Of a stretch of DNA of 64,000 nt, positions 25,411 through 33,709 are shown piece after piece. Origin of the DNA: Rhizobium metallidurans (GTDB lineage: Bacteria; Pseudomonadota; Alphaproteobacteria; Rhizobiales; Rhizobiaceae); NCBI RefSeq assembly GCF_014196505.1, contig NZ_JACIDW010000019.1, positions 1-64,000 of the forward strand, in the 5' to 3' direction. Both the position numbers and the translations under genes were made by a program. The number at the start of each line of letters is the position of its first letter. The stretch's first letter is position 1. The notes under the pieces were generated by a model. It ran no database searches. It was not told the origin of the DNA and saw nothing but the letters and a program-made list of their open reading frames with translations.

Positions 25411-26541
25411 TCAGACGGGGTCGAGATCGCCCCTCGCCCATTCCGCTTCCGTCTCCGCCATGAAATCGGCGAAGCGGCCTTCGGCGATCGCCTTGCGGAT
25501 GCCCTGCATCAGTTCCTGGTAATAGGAGAGGTTGTTCCAAGAGAGCAGCATACCGCCCAGCGCCTCGTTGGAGCGCACGAGGTGGTGCAGATAGGCCCGC
25601 GAATAGTCGCGCGTCGCCGGGCAGTTCGACTGCTCGTCGAGCGGGCGCATATCCTCGGCATGGCGCGCATTGCGGATGTTGACCTTGCCGCGGCGGGTAA
25701 AGGCCAGGCCGTGACGGCCCGAGCGGGTCGGCATCACGCAGTCGAACATGTCGATCCCGCGCGCCACCGAGCGGAGGATATCCTCGGGCGTACCGACGCC
25801 CATGAGATAGCGCGGCTTTGCGGTCGGCAGGACCGGCAGAGTCTCCTCGAGCATCTTCAGCATCACCGCCTGCGGCTCGCCGACGGCAAGGCCGCCGACC
25901 GCGTAGCCCTTGAGGTCGAGATCGGCGAGCGCTGCCGCGGACCGCACGCGCAGTGCCGGAATATCGCCGCCCTGCACGATGCCGAACATAGCCTTGCCCG
26001 GCTGGTTGCCGAAGGCCACCTTGCAGCGTTCGGCCCAGCGCAGCGACATCTCCATGGCGCGCTCGATCTCGCGCGGCTCGGCCGGCAGCGCCACGCATTC
26101 GTCGAGCTGCATCTGGATATCGCTGTCGAGCAGCCCCTGGATTTCGATCGAGCGCTCCGGCGACATGTGGTGCAGGCTGCCGTCGACATGGCTCTTGAAG
26201 GTCACGCCCTGCTCGTCGAGCTTGCGCAGGCCCGAGAGCGACATGACCTGGAAGCCGCCGCTGTCGGTGAGGATCGGCCCATCCCAGCGGATCAGCTTGT
26301 GCAGGCCGCCAAGCCTGGCGACGCGCTCGGCCGTGGGGCGCAGCATCAGGTGATAGGTATTGCCGAGAATGATGTCGGCGCCGCCCTCGCGCACCTGGTC
26401 GAGATACATCGCCTTGACGGTGCCGACGGTGCCGACGGGCATGAAGGCCGGCGTGCGGATCGCGCCGCGCGGCATGGAAACTTCGCCGAGGCGCGCGCCG
26501 CCATCGGTCTTCTTGAGGGTGAACTGGAAGTTCTCGGTCAT
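25411..26541 (-). CDS. tgt: Queuine tRNA-ribosyltransferase
   Basis: Exchanges G34 for preQ1 in tRNAs with GUN anticodons. The 376-residue TIM barrel shows the substrate-binding SGGFQVMSL segment, the nucleophile region DCVMPTRSGRHG, and QLDECVALP. The expected zinc-site region near the C-terminus begins TRRGKVNIRNARHAED. It directly follows queA on the minus strand with no intergenic bases. Confidence 0.95.
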   Translation of the reverse strand: MTENFQFTLKKTDGGARLGEVSMPRGAIRTPAFMPVGTVGTVKAMYLDQVREGGADIILGNTYHLMLRPTAERVARLGGLHKLIRWDGPILTDSGGFQVMSLSGLRKLDEQGVTFKSHVDGSLHHMSPERSIEIQGLLDSDIQMQLDECVALPAEPREIERAMEMSLRWAERCKVAFGNQPGKAMFGIVQGGDIPALRVRSAAALADLDLKGYAVGGLAVGEPQAVMLKMLEETLPVLPTAKPRYLMGVGTPEDILRSVARGIDMFDCVMPTRSGRHGLAFTRRGKVNIRNARHAEDMRPLDEQSNCPATRDYSRAYLHHLVRSNEALGGMLLSWNNLSYYQELMQGIRKAIAEGRFADFMAETEAEWARGDLDPV

Positions 26542-27624
26542 CTAGTCTTTCCGGAAAAGAAGGCTGGAATCGCCATAGGAATAGAAGCGGTAGCCTGTCG
26601 AAATGGCATGGTCATAGGCCGCGTGCATGGTCTCCAGGCCGGCGAAGGCCGAGACCAGCATGAACAGCGTCGAGCGCGGCAGGTGGAAGTTGGTCATCAG
26701 CGCGTCAACCGCCCTGAAGCGGTAGCCCGGCGTGATGAAGATGCCGGTGGCGCCCGCCCAGCCGCGGATCTCGCCGCTGTTCTGCGCCGCACTTTCGATC
26801 AGCCTGAGCGACGTGGTGCCGACGCACACGATCCGCCCGCCCCTCGCTTTCACGGCATTCAGCCTGGCGGCTGTCTCGTCGCTGACATAGCCGCTTTCGA
26901 GATGCATCTTGTGATCGTCGGTGTCGTCGACCTTCATCGGCAGGAAGGTGCCGGCGCCGACATGCAGCGTCACGAAATGCCGCTCGATGCCGGCCTTGTC
27001 GAGTGCCGCGAAAAGCTCCGGCGTGAAATGCAGCCCGGCGGTGGGCGCGGCGACGGCGCCGTCCTCGCGGGCATAAATGGTCTGGTAGTCGGCGCGATCG
27101 CGCTCGTCCTCGGCGCGCTTGGCGGCGATATAGGGCGGCAGCGGAATATGGCCGACGGAATGGATGACCTCGTCGAGCGCCGGGCCCGACAGATCGAAGG
27201 CCAGCGTCACCTCGCCGCCCTCGCCTTTCTCTTCAACGGTGCAGTCGAGCGCGCCGAGCAGGCAGCTTTCGCCACTATCGCCGAAGGCGATCCGGTCACC
27301 GACCTTGATGCGCTTGCCCGGCTTCGCGAATGCCTTCCAGCGATTGGCGCCGACCCGCATGTGCAGCGTCGCCGAAACCTGCTGGCCGCCCGCACCCTCG
27401 CGGTGGCGGATACCTTCGAGCTGCGCCGGAATGACCTTGGTGTCGTTGAACACGAGCGCATCGCCCGGCTTCAGGAACGACGGCAGGTCGGACACACGGT
27501 GATCGGAGAGTTGCGCTTCGCGGTGCGGGTCGACGACCAGCAGGCGCGCGCTGTCGCGCGGCTCGGCGGGCCGCAGAGCGATCCGTTCATCGGGAAGCTC
27601 GAAGTCGAAAAGGTCTACGCGCAT
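26542..27624 (-). CDS. queA: S-adenosylmethionine:tRNA ribosyltransferase-isomerase
   Basis: Converts preQ1 in tRNA to epoxyqueuosine, the step after Tgt. The 360-residue protein begins MRVDLFDFELPDERIA and contains PAEPRDSARLL, PTAGLHFTPEL, HVGAGTFLPM and TSLRLIES, all standard QueA blocks. ATG at 27624 is chosen over upstream starts because homologues begin at this point. It is transcribed with tgt. Confidence 0.95.
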   Translation of the reverse strand: MRVDLFDFELPDERIALRPAEPRDSARLLVVDPHREAQLSDHRVSDLPSFLKPGDALVFNDTKVIPAQLEGIRHREGAGGQQVSATLHMRVGANRWKAFAKPGKRIKVGDRIAFGDSGESCLLGALDCTVEEKGEGGEVTLAFDLSGPALDEVIHSVGHIPLPPYIAAKRAEDERDRADYQTIYAREDGAVAAPTAGLHFTPELFAALDKAGIERHFVTLHVGAGTFLPMKVDDTDDHKMHLESGYVSDETAARLNAVKARGGRIVCVGTTSLRLIESAAQNSGEIRGWAGATGIFITPGYRFRAVDALMTNFHLPRSTLFMLVSAFAGLETMHAAYDHAISTGYRFYSYGDSSLLFRKD

Positions 27625-27660
27625 GAAGGCAGTTCCGGGAAGGCTGGTCCAGGCAAAGCG

Positions 27661-27695
27661 AAACCCGCCCCGCGCTCTCGCGCAAGGGCGGGTTT
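27661..27695 (-). terminator. Hairpin between ppi and queA
   Basis: AAACCCGCCC at 27661-27670 pairs with GGGCGGGTTT at 27686-27695 around a 15-base loop. On the minus strand this follows the cyclophilin gene and precedes queA. The downstream T tract is interrupted, so it may attenuate rather than fully stop read-through. Confidence 0.5.
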
Positions 27696-27710
27696 CAGCA
27701 GAAATCACAA

Positions 27711-28220
27711 TCAGACGTCGGCGGCAACCCGCATCGAGACGATCGAATCCGGATCGACGACCGGTTCGCCCTTCTTGATCTTGTCGACGTTGTCCATGCC
27801 TTCGATGACCTGGCCCCAGACGGAATACTGCTTGTTCAGCCACGGAGCGTCGGTGAAGCAGATGAAGAACTGCGAGTTGGCGGAGTTCGGGTTCTGCGAA
27901 CGGGCCATCGAGCAGGTGCCGCGGATGTGGCTGACGGCCGAGAACTCGGCCTTGAGGTCCGGCTTTTCGGAGCCGCCCATGCCGGCACGGCCCGGGTTGA
28001 AGCTCTCGCCGCCCTTCTTGCCGAACTTCACGTCGCCGGTCTGCGCCATGAAGTCGTTGATGACGCGGTGGAACACGACGCCGTCATAGGCCTTCTCGCG
28101 CGCGAGTTCCTTGATGCGGGCCACGTGCTCGGGCGCGACTTCGGGCAGAAGCTGGATGACGACCTTGCCCTTGGTGGTTTCCAGGATGATGGTGTTTTCC
28201 GGATCCTTGATCTCAGCCAT
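27711..28220 (-). CDS. ppiB: Cytoplasmic cyclophilin-type peptidyl-prolyl isomerase
   Basis: A 169-residue protein lacking a signal peptide, with the cyclophilin core FHRVINDFMAQTGDV, GTCSMARSQNPNSANSQFFIC and FGKKGGESF. It catalyses cis-trans isomerisation of X-Pro bonds. AGGAGA precedes the ATG. It is the cytoplasmic partner of the exported paralogue immediately upstream, an arrangement typical of rhizobia. Confidence 0.93.
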   Translation of the reverse strand: MAEIKDPENTIILETTKGKVVIQLLPEVAPEHVARIKELAREKAYDGVVFHRVINDFMAQTGDVKFGKKGGESFNPGRAGMGGSEKPDLKAEFSAVSHIRGTCSMARSQNPNSANSQFFICFTDAPWLNKQYSVWGQVIEGMDNVDKIKKGEPVVDPDSIVSMRVAADV

Positions 28221-28246
28221 TCTTATTCTCCTACTGGTCTTGAAAC

Positions 28247-28810
28247 TTACTTCTTGGCGATGGTGACCTTAACCATGCGGTCGGGATCGCTGACTTCGCC
28301 GTTCTGGCCTTCGCCCTTCTTGATCTTGTCGACGTTCTCCATGCCGGAGATCACCTTGCCGACAACCGTGTACTGGCCGTTCAGGAAGGAGCCGTCAGCG
28401 AACATGATGAAGAACTGCGAGTTGGCCGAATTCGGGTCCTGCGAACGCGCCATGCCGACCGTGCCGCGCACGAATGGCGTCTTGGAGAACTCGGCCTGAA
28501 TGTCAGGCATATCCGAACCGCCGGTGCCGACCTGGTTCTTGTCGAAGCCCTTTTCCATGTTGCCATACTGCACGTCGCCGGTCTGCGCCATGAAGCCGTC
28601 GATGACGCGGTGGAAGGCAACGTTGTCGTAGGCGCCCTTCTTGGCCAGCGCCTCGATCTGGGCGACATGCTTCGGCGCGACGTCGGGCGCGAGTTCGATC
28701 ACGACGGGTCCGCTCTTCAGCTCGATCGTCATCGTGTCGGCGGCGAAAGCGTCGCCAACGAACGAAGCGAGATAGAGCACGCCGGCAAATGCAATATAAA
28801 ACAGTTTCAT
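28247..28810 (-). CDS. ppiA: Periplasmic cyclophilin-type peptidyl-prolyl isomerase
   Basis: A 187-residue cyclophilin with a signal peptide (MKLFYIAFAGVLYLASF, cleavage near AFA-ADT). The catalytic core FHRVIDGFMAQTGDV and MARSQDPNSANSQFFIM is intact. It should assist folding of periplasmic or outer-membrane proteins. It lies 26 bases upstream of the cytoplasmic paralogue and is probably cotranscribed with coaD. Confidence 0.93.
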   Translation of the reverse strand: MKLFYIAFAGVLYLASFVGDAFAADTMTIELKSGPVVIELAPDVAPKHVAQIEALAKKGAYDNVAFHRVIDGFMAQTGDVQYGNMEKGFDKNQVGTGGSDMPDIQAEFSKTPFVRGTVGMARSQDPNSANSQFFIMFADGSFLNGQYTVVGKVISGMENVDKIKKGEGQNGEVSDPDRMVKVTIAKK

Positions 28811-28835
28811 GTGAGCTCCGTTGCGGCGAATTCGC

Positions 28836-29330
28836 CTAGGATTTGCGCTTGGATTGAAGGGCTTTCAAGACGGCGGCAGGCACGAAAGCACTGACATCGC
28901 CTCCCATGCCCGCGATTTGCCGGACCAATGTGGCGGTTATGGGCCGCGAGGCCGTGCCGGCGGGCAGAAAAACGGTCTGGATATCGGGCGCCATCTGCCT
29001 GTTCATCCCCGCCATCTGCATTTCGTAATCGAGATCGGTGCCATCTCTCAGGCCCCGGATCAGAAGGGCCGCGCCATGCGCTCGGGCGGCATCGACGACG
29101 AGATTGTCGAAGGACACCACCGACACATCCGACGTCCGCTCCGGCAGCGCCTCGGCCAGCGACCGACGGATGAGCTCGCCCTTCTCCTCGAACGAAAAGA
29201 GCGGCGTCTTGCCCGGATGAATGCCGATCGCCACGATCACCTTCGACGCCACGTTCAGCGCCTGCACGAGCACGTCAACATGTCCGTTCGTGATCGGGTC
29301 GAAAGACCCCGGATAGAAAGCTGTCGTCAT
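28836..29330 (-). CDS. coaD: Pantetheine-phosphate adenylyltransferase
   Basis: The penultimate step of coenzyme A synthesis. The 164-residue nucleotidyltransferase has YPGSFDPITNGHVD (the T/HXGH-type motif), LIRGLRDGTDLDYE and ASRPITATLVRQIA. ATG at 29330 gives the normal length; the upstream in-frame extension is not conserved-looking. It is the first gene of a minus-strand run with the two cyclophilins, queA and tgt. Confidence 0.95.
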   Translation of the reverse strand: MTTAFYPGSFDPITNGHVDVLVQALNVASKVIVAIGIHPGKTPLFSFEEKGELIRRSLAEALPERTSDVSVVSFDNLVVDAARAHGAALLIRGLRDGTDLDYEMQMAGMNRQMAPDIQTVFLPAGTASRPITATLVRQIAGMGGDVSAFVPAAVLKALQSKRKS

Positions 29331-29433
29331 TGGCCCCGGCCATTTGTTTCGACGCCTTTTGTCACGGATAGGCCCTTGCCGCAAGTCATTTGCCCCAGAT
29401 GCCGGCCCCGCGCGACAGGGCGCGGCGGACGAC

Positions 29434-29470
29434 TGAATGCCGGATGAACGACCCATTCAAGGCCGCTTCA
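29434..29470 (+). promoter_or_regulatory. 11-bp-phased dyad element, copy 1
   Basis: TGAA-N7-TGAA-N7-TTCA-N7-TTCA, with the tetramers starting at 29434, 29445, 29456 and 29467. The arrangement is both 11-bp phased and dyad symmetric, as expected for two dimers of a DNA-binding protein on one helix face. It lies 74 bases upstream of the 58-aa membrane-protein gene. A second copy is 303 bases downstream. Confidence 0.6.
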
Positions 29471-29544
29471 GCCGCGATCCTTATAACAGGATGCATCAAC
29501 GCCGCCGATGCCGTCAGGGATCGGTTCACCTCTGGAAACCCGAG

Positions 29545-29721
29545 ATGCTCATCCTCCTTGTCATCACATCAGTCGCCCTCTCCTTCGCCGCCGAATTTCT
29601 CTACGCCTACATCATGGAGATGCGCGACGGTGCGTGGGTGCGCCGCGACGTCAGGGAACATCACGAGATCGTGCGCGTTATGGGTCGCGTCTCCTTTAAA
29701 CCGATTAGAGAAGACGCATAA
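29545..29721 (+). CDS. Small single-pass membrane protein, 58 aa
   Basis: The sequence begins MLILLVITSVALSFAAEFLYAY (one N-terminal membrane helix) and continues with a charged tail RDVREHHEIVRVMGRV. GGAAA precedes the ATG at moderate spacing. The phased dyad element lies upstream. No family is recognised. Two further tiny membrane-protein genes follow on the same strand. Confidence 0.5.
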   Translation: MLILLVITSVALSFAAEFLYAYIMEMRDGAWVRRDVREHHEIVRVMGRVSFKPIREDA

Positions 29722-29736
29722 ACCGATTTAGGAAGA

Positions 29737-29773
29737 TGAACGCCAGATGAACGAGGCATTCAAAGAGGCTTCA
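29737..29773 (+). promoter_or_regulatory. 11-bp-phased dyad element, copy 2
   Basis: TGAA-N7-TGAA-N7-TTCA-N7-TTCA with tetramers at 29737, 29748, 29759 and 29770, the same layout as copy 1 and matching it at most intervening positions. Its left half contains ATGAACGCCAGATGAAC, which recurs in reverse complement at 43934-43950. It lies about 110 bases upstream of the 51-aa gene. Confidence 0.6.
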
Positions 29774-29880
29774 GATCGGCGTTGGTAAACGACTTGTCAA
29801 TGTCCTGCGGAACCAAATCCAAACGGACGCGTTCTTTCAATCGAAGCGTTGCGCAAATAGGCGCTACAAGGAAGATAAAT

Positions 29881-30036
29881 ATGCCAAACAAGATTACCAT
29901 GATTAACGCGGTATGGATGGTAATGATGACGGGTATGCTTGCAGCAACTGTTGCGCTTTATGATCAGAAGGTAGAAACGTCCAAAGTATACGGCCCTTAC
30001 GCATCGGCCCGCACCTCCGTTGTGAGCCAATACTGA
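29881..30036 (+). CDS. Small membrane protein, 51 aa
   Basis: The frame begins MPNKITMINAVWMVMMTGMLAATVALYDQK: one membrane helix at residues about 6-27, then a short polar tail with Tyr and Ser. AAGGA lies 9-10 bases before the ATG. Codon use is less GC-rich than in neighbouring genes. No family is recognised. A 44-aa membrane-protein gene follows 33 bases later. Confidence 0.55.
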   Translation: MPNKITMINAVWMVMMTGMLAATVALYDQKVETSKVYGPYASARTSVVSQY

Positions 30037-30069
30037 GGGACGTGAAAGCAAAATCCTGGAGGATTGCTT

Positions 30070-30204
30070 ATGTTCACGATCTTGACTGTGCTTACCGCCC
30101 TTATCAGCATCATGTTTATCGTATCTGTGGCATCGACCGTGACCGCCCTGCGGCGCGAAACCGAGGAAGATAAGAGACTGCATGGAAAGCATAGCGTCTT
30201 CTGA
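30070..30204 (+). CDS. Very small membrane protein, 44 aa
   Basis: The frame begins MFTILTVLTALISIMF, giving one N-terminal membrane helix (residues about 3-26), and ends in a charged tail (LRRETEEDKRLHGKHSVF). An excellent ribosome binding site, TGGAGG, lies about 6 bases upstream, and an intrinsic terminator follows 35 bases after the stop. The strong RBS and terminator make it more likely to be real than its length suggests. Confidence 0.6.
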   Translation: MFTILTVLTALISIMFIVSVASTVTALRRETEEDKRLHGKHSVF

Positions 30205-30239
30205 TCGGCCCTGAGCAGCCCGACAGCTGAATTACGAAA

Positions 30240-30272
30240 GGCCGAGCGTGTCCCAGCGCTCGGCCTTTTCGT
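30240..30272 (+). terminator. Rho-independent terminator after the small membrane-protein genes
   Basis: GGCCGAGCG and CGCTCGGCC pair as a 9-bp stem with a short loop, followed by TTTTCGTTT. It closes the small-gene unit on the plus strand and may also serve the convergent GNAT gene. Confidence 0.75.
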
Positions 30273-30319
30273 TTCTTGAACGCGACGAGCGGCCGAATTT
30301 CGATGAACGGCCGGGAAGA

Positions 30320-30811
30320 TTATTGTGTGATCCGCCTGACCATGATCACGTCGTCGATCTCGCGACCGCCTTCCATCACGCTTCCGGGGACCAGCCCCGC
30401 CTGTACGAACCCCGCGTTCCGGTAAAAGCCGATCGCGGCCGGATTTTCAGCGCTGGCGGTCAATTCAAGCTGGCGGATACCCTGCTGCCGGGCGTGGTTC
30501 ACGAGATGGTCGAGCAGCGCGCGCGCCAGGCCGGTACCACGCTTGTCCCGGCGCACATAGACCATCACGATCGTCGCGCGATGCGCCATCTTGCTTGCCC
30601 GCTGCCTGATCAGTCCCATGATCGCCACGGGTTCCTCGCCGTCGAAAGCAAGAAAGACGGCGTCGGCAAGCAGTCGCCGCCGCCACTCCTCGTCGGCAAG
30701 CTCCGCCCAATCCTCGAAACTGCTGGCGAAAGCGGCCGGCTCCATGCGGAGCGCCTCGAGCCGGATGCGCTTGAACGCCTCGACATCGTCCGCGCCCAAA
30801 ATCCTGATCAT
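30320..30811 (-). CDS. GNAT-family N-acetyltransferase
   Basis: A 163-residue protein with the acetyl-CoA binding signature VRRDKRGTGLARALLDHLV and the downstream ELTASAENPAAIGFYRNAGF block. The N-terminal part (IRILGADDVEAFKRIRLEAL) is typical of GNAT proteins that acetylate small molecules or protein N-termini. The substrate is unknown. It sits at the end of the minus-strand mla run, 30 bases after the lipoprotein gene, and may be cotranscribed. Confidence 0.88.
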   Translation of the reverse strand: MIRILGADDVEAFKRIRLEALRMEPAAFASSFEDWAELADEEWRRRLLADAVFLAFDGEEPVAIMGLIRQRASKMAHRATIVMVYVRRDKRGTGLARALLDHLVNHARQQGIRQLELTASAENPAAIGFYRNAGFVQAGLVPGSVMEGGREIDDVIMVRRITQ

Positions 30812-30840
30812 GCCCGCCTCCGAAACGGCTTCCCGATCGA

Positions 30841-31455
30841 TCAGATCGACGTCAGCGTCCAGTCGACGATCTCGGTGGTGACGCTGGCAAAGGCGCGGTC
30901 AAGCGCCTTGACGAAGGCCTCGTTCGAGCCGCCGCCGGTCGGCACCGTCTGCGAAAACACCTTCTGCCCCCGGACCGAGCCATTGCGATCGTTGACGATT
31001 TTGGCCGAGATCTCGACGACGGCCTGGCTGCCGCCACCTGTGCGGATCTCGAAGGCGCGGATGTCGGTGATCACCTGATAGTCGATCGCCAGCCCCTGGC
31101 CGGGAACGCCGACACCGCCGACCTTGCCGGAATTCTCATAGGCCTCGACGAGCTTGGCCTGAACCATGCGCGGCAGCTTGTCGCTCCACTGCGCCTTGGC
31201 AAGATACTGGATCTCCGAAGACGAGACCTTGATGACGATCTGCTCGCTGTTCAGCGCCTGCAGCGCCGTCGGCTGCTGCACCAGGATCTGGCGCCCCTTC
31301 GCCGAAGGTCCCGCGCCGCTTGTCGGCGCCGAGAGATCATAGGTATCGTTCTTGGCCGCTGTCCCGCAGCCGGCCAGCGTAGCGGCCAGCAACGGCATGG
31401 CGATCATGCTTTTCATGAGCCACGAGCGAGACACCACTATATCCGACACAGCCAT
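30841..31455 (-). CDS. ABC-type transport auxiliary lipoprotein (Mla/Pqi-type)
   Basis: A 204-residue lipoprotein with a lipobox LLAATLAGC-GTAA. The mature region has the ABC-type transport auxiliary component fold (PqiC/DUF330-like): ILVQQPTALQALNSEQIVIK, YLAKAQWSDKLPRMVQAKLVEAYENS. ATG at 31455 is preceded by AGGGGAAG. It follows the MCE gene by 16 bases. It is thought to help bridge the MCE complex to the outer membrane. Confidence 0.85.
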   Translation of the reverse strand: MAVSDIVVSRSWLMKSMIAMPLLAATLAGCGTAAKNDTYDLSAPTSGAGPSAKGRQILVQQPTALQALNSEQIVIKVSSSEIQYLAKAQWSDKLPRMVQAKLVEAYENSGKVGGVGVPGQGLAIDYQVITDIRAFEIRTGGGSQAVVEISAKIVNDRNGSVRGQKVFSQTVPTGGGSNEAFVKALDRAFASVTTEIVDWTLTSI

Positions 31456-31471
31456 ATGCTGACTTCCCCTG

Positions 31472-32842
31472 TTAACGCCTGGTCCGGCCGTCATACTGCT
31501 TGACCGTGTCCCCGCCGAAGATCAACCGCTGCGGGTCCTTGTCGAAATTGCTGATCGCATCGTTCAAATTCTGCACTGTCAGGCGCGCGTCGTTGACCAG
31601 CGCCTGGACGTTCTGCAGGCCGCCGCTCGAGAACTTCTGCAGATTGTCGGCGATAGGTCCGATGCGGCTGTTGAGATTGTCCGCCACCTTCTTGAAGGAT
31701 TCCAGCGTGTCGCGCGCCTGCGTGAACATCGACTGCGTGCTGTCGTCGCCGAGCAGCTTGTCGACCTTCACCAGAATGCCGTCGACGCGGGTCGATGCGG
31801 CGTTCAGCTTGTTGGCCATCTCGGTGACGTTCTGGATCGTCGAATCGACGTCTCTGCGGCGCGCGTTCACGGTATCGGCGACATCCTTGATCGAGGCGAC
31901 CGCCGCGCGGGCATCCTTGGTCGTCTGCGCGATATCGTCGATGGAACCCCTGACCTTGGCCGGATCGATCTGCGCCACCAGCGTGTCGACCTTGTCGAGC
32001 GTCGCCTGCGCCTTCTTGCCGAAGTCGTTGTAGGTGGTTGCCGTCTCCTCGAATTTCTGGATGGCGTCCTTCAGGCCGCCGGACGCGTCTGCCACATTGC
32101 GGCTCACCGTTTCCGCATTGGACAGGATCGTGTCAATCTTCTTGGCATCCACAGTCTTCACCAGCGATTCAATGGCCGCGAGCGTCGAGTCGACGCGGCC
32201 GGAGACGTTGCGCACGGTGTCTGACAACTGGCCCACGCTCTGCAGGAAGCTGTCGATATTGCCGGAATTCTTGGCCAGCGCGTCCGAGAAGGTCTCGGCG
32301 TTCTGCAGCGTTTTCGTCAACGGTCCACGGGCATCCTTGACGAAGCCCTGAACCTGGCCGACGGCGTCGTTGGCACGCTCGAGAATCTTGTCGGCCGTGG
32401 ACAAAAGGTTGGTGACGCTCGACTGGTCGGCGACGATGACCGCGCGCTTGCCGGTCTCGGAGGCCGCCTGCAGGATGTTCTTCTCCCCGACGCGGCCGCC
32501 CGACAGCTCGACATAGGCAGCCCCCGTAAGGCCCTGGATCTCGAGGACCGCCTTGGTGGTCGGGTAGATCGGCGCATCGACACGCACTTCGGTGAAGGCG
32601 AGCGAGAACTGCGGATCATCGGCGTCGATAGACAGCGACTGCACCGAACCCACCTGGATGCCGTTGAAGCGCACCGGCGAGCCGACGCTCAACCCGTTCG
32701 CCGAGCCCGGAATGCGCACGATAAGCTCGGCCATCGGTCCGCCGCGGCCGTACTGGGCCATCCAGTAAACGAAGCCGAAGGCAGCCGCGATGACCAGAAC
32801 CGTAAAGAAGCCGACGATTGTGTAGTTCGCTTTGGTTTCCAT
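31472..32842 (-). CDS. mlaD: MCE-domain lipid-binding protein (MlaD-like)
   Basis: A 456-residue periplasmic substrate-binding component. It has one N-terminal membrane helix (YTIVGFFTVLVIAAAFGFVYW), a single MCE domain (residues about 40-125, ANGLSVGSPVRFNGIQVGSV) and a long C-terminal heptad-rich helical region with repeated D, L and V positions. It is much longer than E. coli MlaD (183 aa), like other alphaproteobacterial MCE proteins whose helical tail may form a tube across the periplasm. It lies in the mlaE-mlaF-mlaD-lipoprotein operon. Confidence 0.92.
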   Translation of the reverse strand: METKANYTIVGFFTVLVIAAAFGFVYWMAQYGRGGPMAELIVRIPGSANGLSVGSPVRFNGIQVGSVQSLSIDADDPQFSLAFTEVRVDAPIYPTTKAVLEIQGLTGAAYVELSGGRVGEKNILQAASETGKRAVIVADQSSVTNLLSTADKILERANDAVGQVQGFVKDARGPLTKTLQNAETFSDALAKNSGNIDSFLQSVGQLSDTVRNVSGRVDSTLAAIESLVKTVDAKKIDTILSNAETVSRNVADASGGLKDAIQKFEETATTYNDFGKKAQATLDKVDTLVAQIDPAKVRGSIDDIAQTTKDARAAVASIKDVADTVNARRRDVDSTIQNVTEMANKLNAASTRVDGILVKVDKLLGDDSTQSMFTQARDTLESFKKVADNLNSRIGPIADNLQKFSSGGLQNVQALVNDARLTVQNLNDAISNFDKDPQRLIFGGDTVKQYDGRTRR

Positions 32843-32851
32843 CTTATCCGC

Positions 32852-33700
32852 TCACTTCCCGCGGCTATCTTGCGCCAGCCTGATGTCGGCTGATGCGTGG
32901 CCATTCTGCGGCACGATCGAACGCGCGCGCTTGCCCTTGAAATAAGCCTGAACCCAGGGGTCGTCATAGGCCAGCATGTCTTCGATCGTTCCCTCGACCA
33001 TCACCTTCTTCTTGCCAAGCACCGCGATACGGTCGCAAACCGAAAACAGGCTGTCGAGGTCGTGCGTCACCATGTAGACGGTCAGACCGAGCGTGTCGCG
33101 CAACTTGGCGATGAGGTCGTCGAATTCCGACGCGCCGATCGGATCGAGGCCGGAGGTCGGCTCGTCGAGAAACACCAGTTCCGGATCGAGCGCCAGTGCC
33201 CGCGCCAATGCGGCACGCTTGATCATCCCGCCGGAGAGCTCCGAAGGATATTTGTCGGCCGCGTCCGGCGCCAGGCCCACCAGCCTGATCTTCAGATGCG
33301 CCAGTTCGTCCATCAGCGCCGGCGGCAGGTCGAGATATTCGCGCATCGGAACCTGGATGTTCTCCTTCACCGTCAGCGACGAGAACAGCGCGCCTTGTTG
33401 GAAGAGCACGCCGAGGCGCATGTCGAGCGCATTGCGCTGCGGCTCGTCGAGCTCGTCGAAGTCCTGGCCGAGGATCTTGATCTGCCCGGAGCGGCGCGGC
33501 AGCAGGCGCAGCACCGTGCGCATCAGCACCGACTTGCCCGTCCCCGACGCGCCGACGAAGCCGAGGATCTCGCCCTTGTAGATATTGAGGTTCAGATTAT
33601 CGAGAACGATCTTCGACCCGAAGCCAACAGTGACGTCGCGCGCTGAAAGCACGATGTCCCGCCCTGCCTCGTCCTTGGTCGTCGTTTGCTGCTCGTCCAC
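32852..33700 (-). CDS. mlaF: ABC transporter ATP-binding protein (MlaF-like)
   Basis: A 282-residue ATPase with Walker A GASGTGKSV, Q-loop LFQQGALFSSLTV, signature LSGGMIKRAALARA, Walker B LVFLDEPTSGLDP and VTHDL. The Gly-Met-x-Lys signature (SGGMxKR) is characteristic of the MCE-associated ATPases. It starts with GTG at 33700. It lies between the permease and MlaD genes and powers phospholipid movement between the membranes. Confidence 0.93.
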   Translation of the reverse strand: MDEQQTTTKDEAGRDIVLSARDVTVGFGSKIVLDNLNLNIYKGEILGFVGASGTGKSVLMRTVLRLLPRRSGQIKILGQDFDELDEPQRNALDMRLGVLFQQGALFSSLTVKENIQVPMREYLDLPPALMDELAHLKIRLVGLAPDAADKYPSELSGGMIKRAALARALALDPELVFLDEPTSGLDPIGASEFDDLIAKLRDTLGLTVYMVTHDLDSLFSVCDRIAVLGKKKVMVEGTIEDMLAYDDPWVQAYFKGKRARSIVPQNGHASADIRLAQDSRGK

Positions 33701-33709
33701 GCAAAATCC

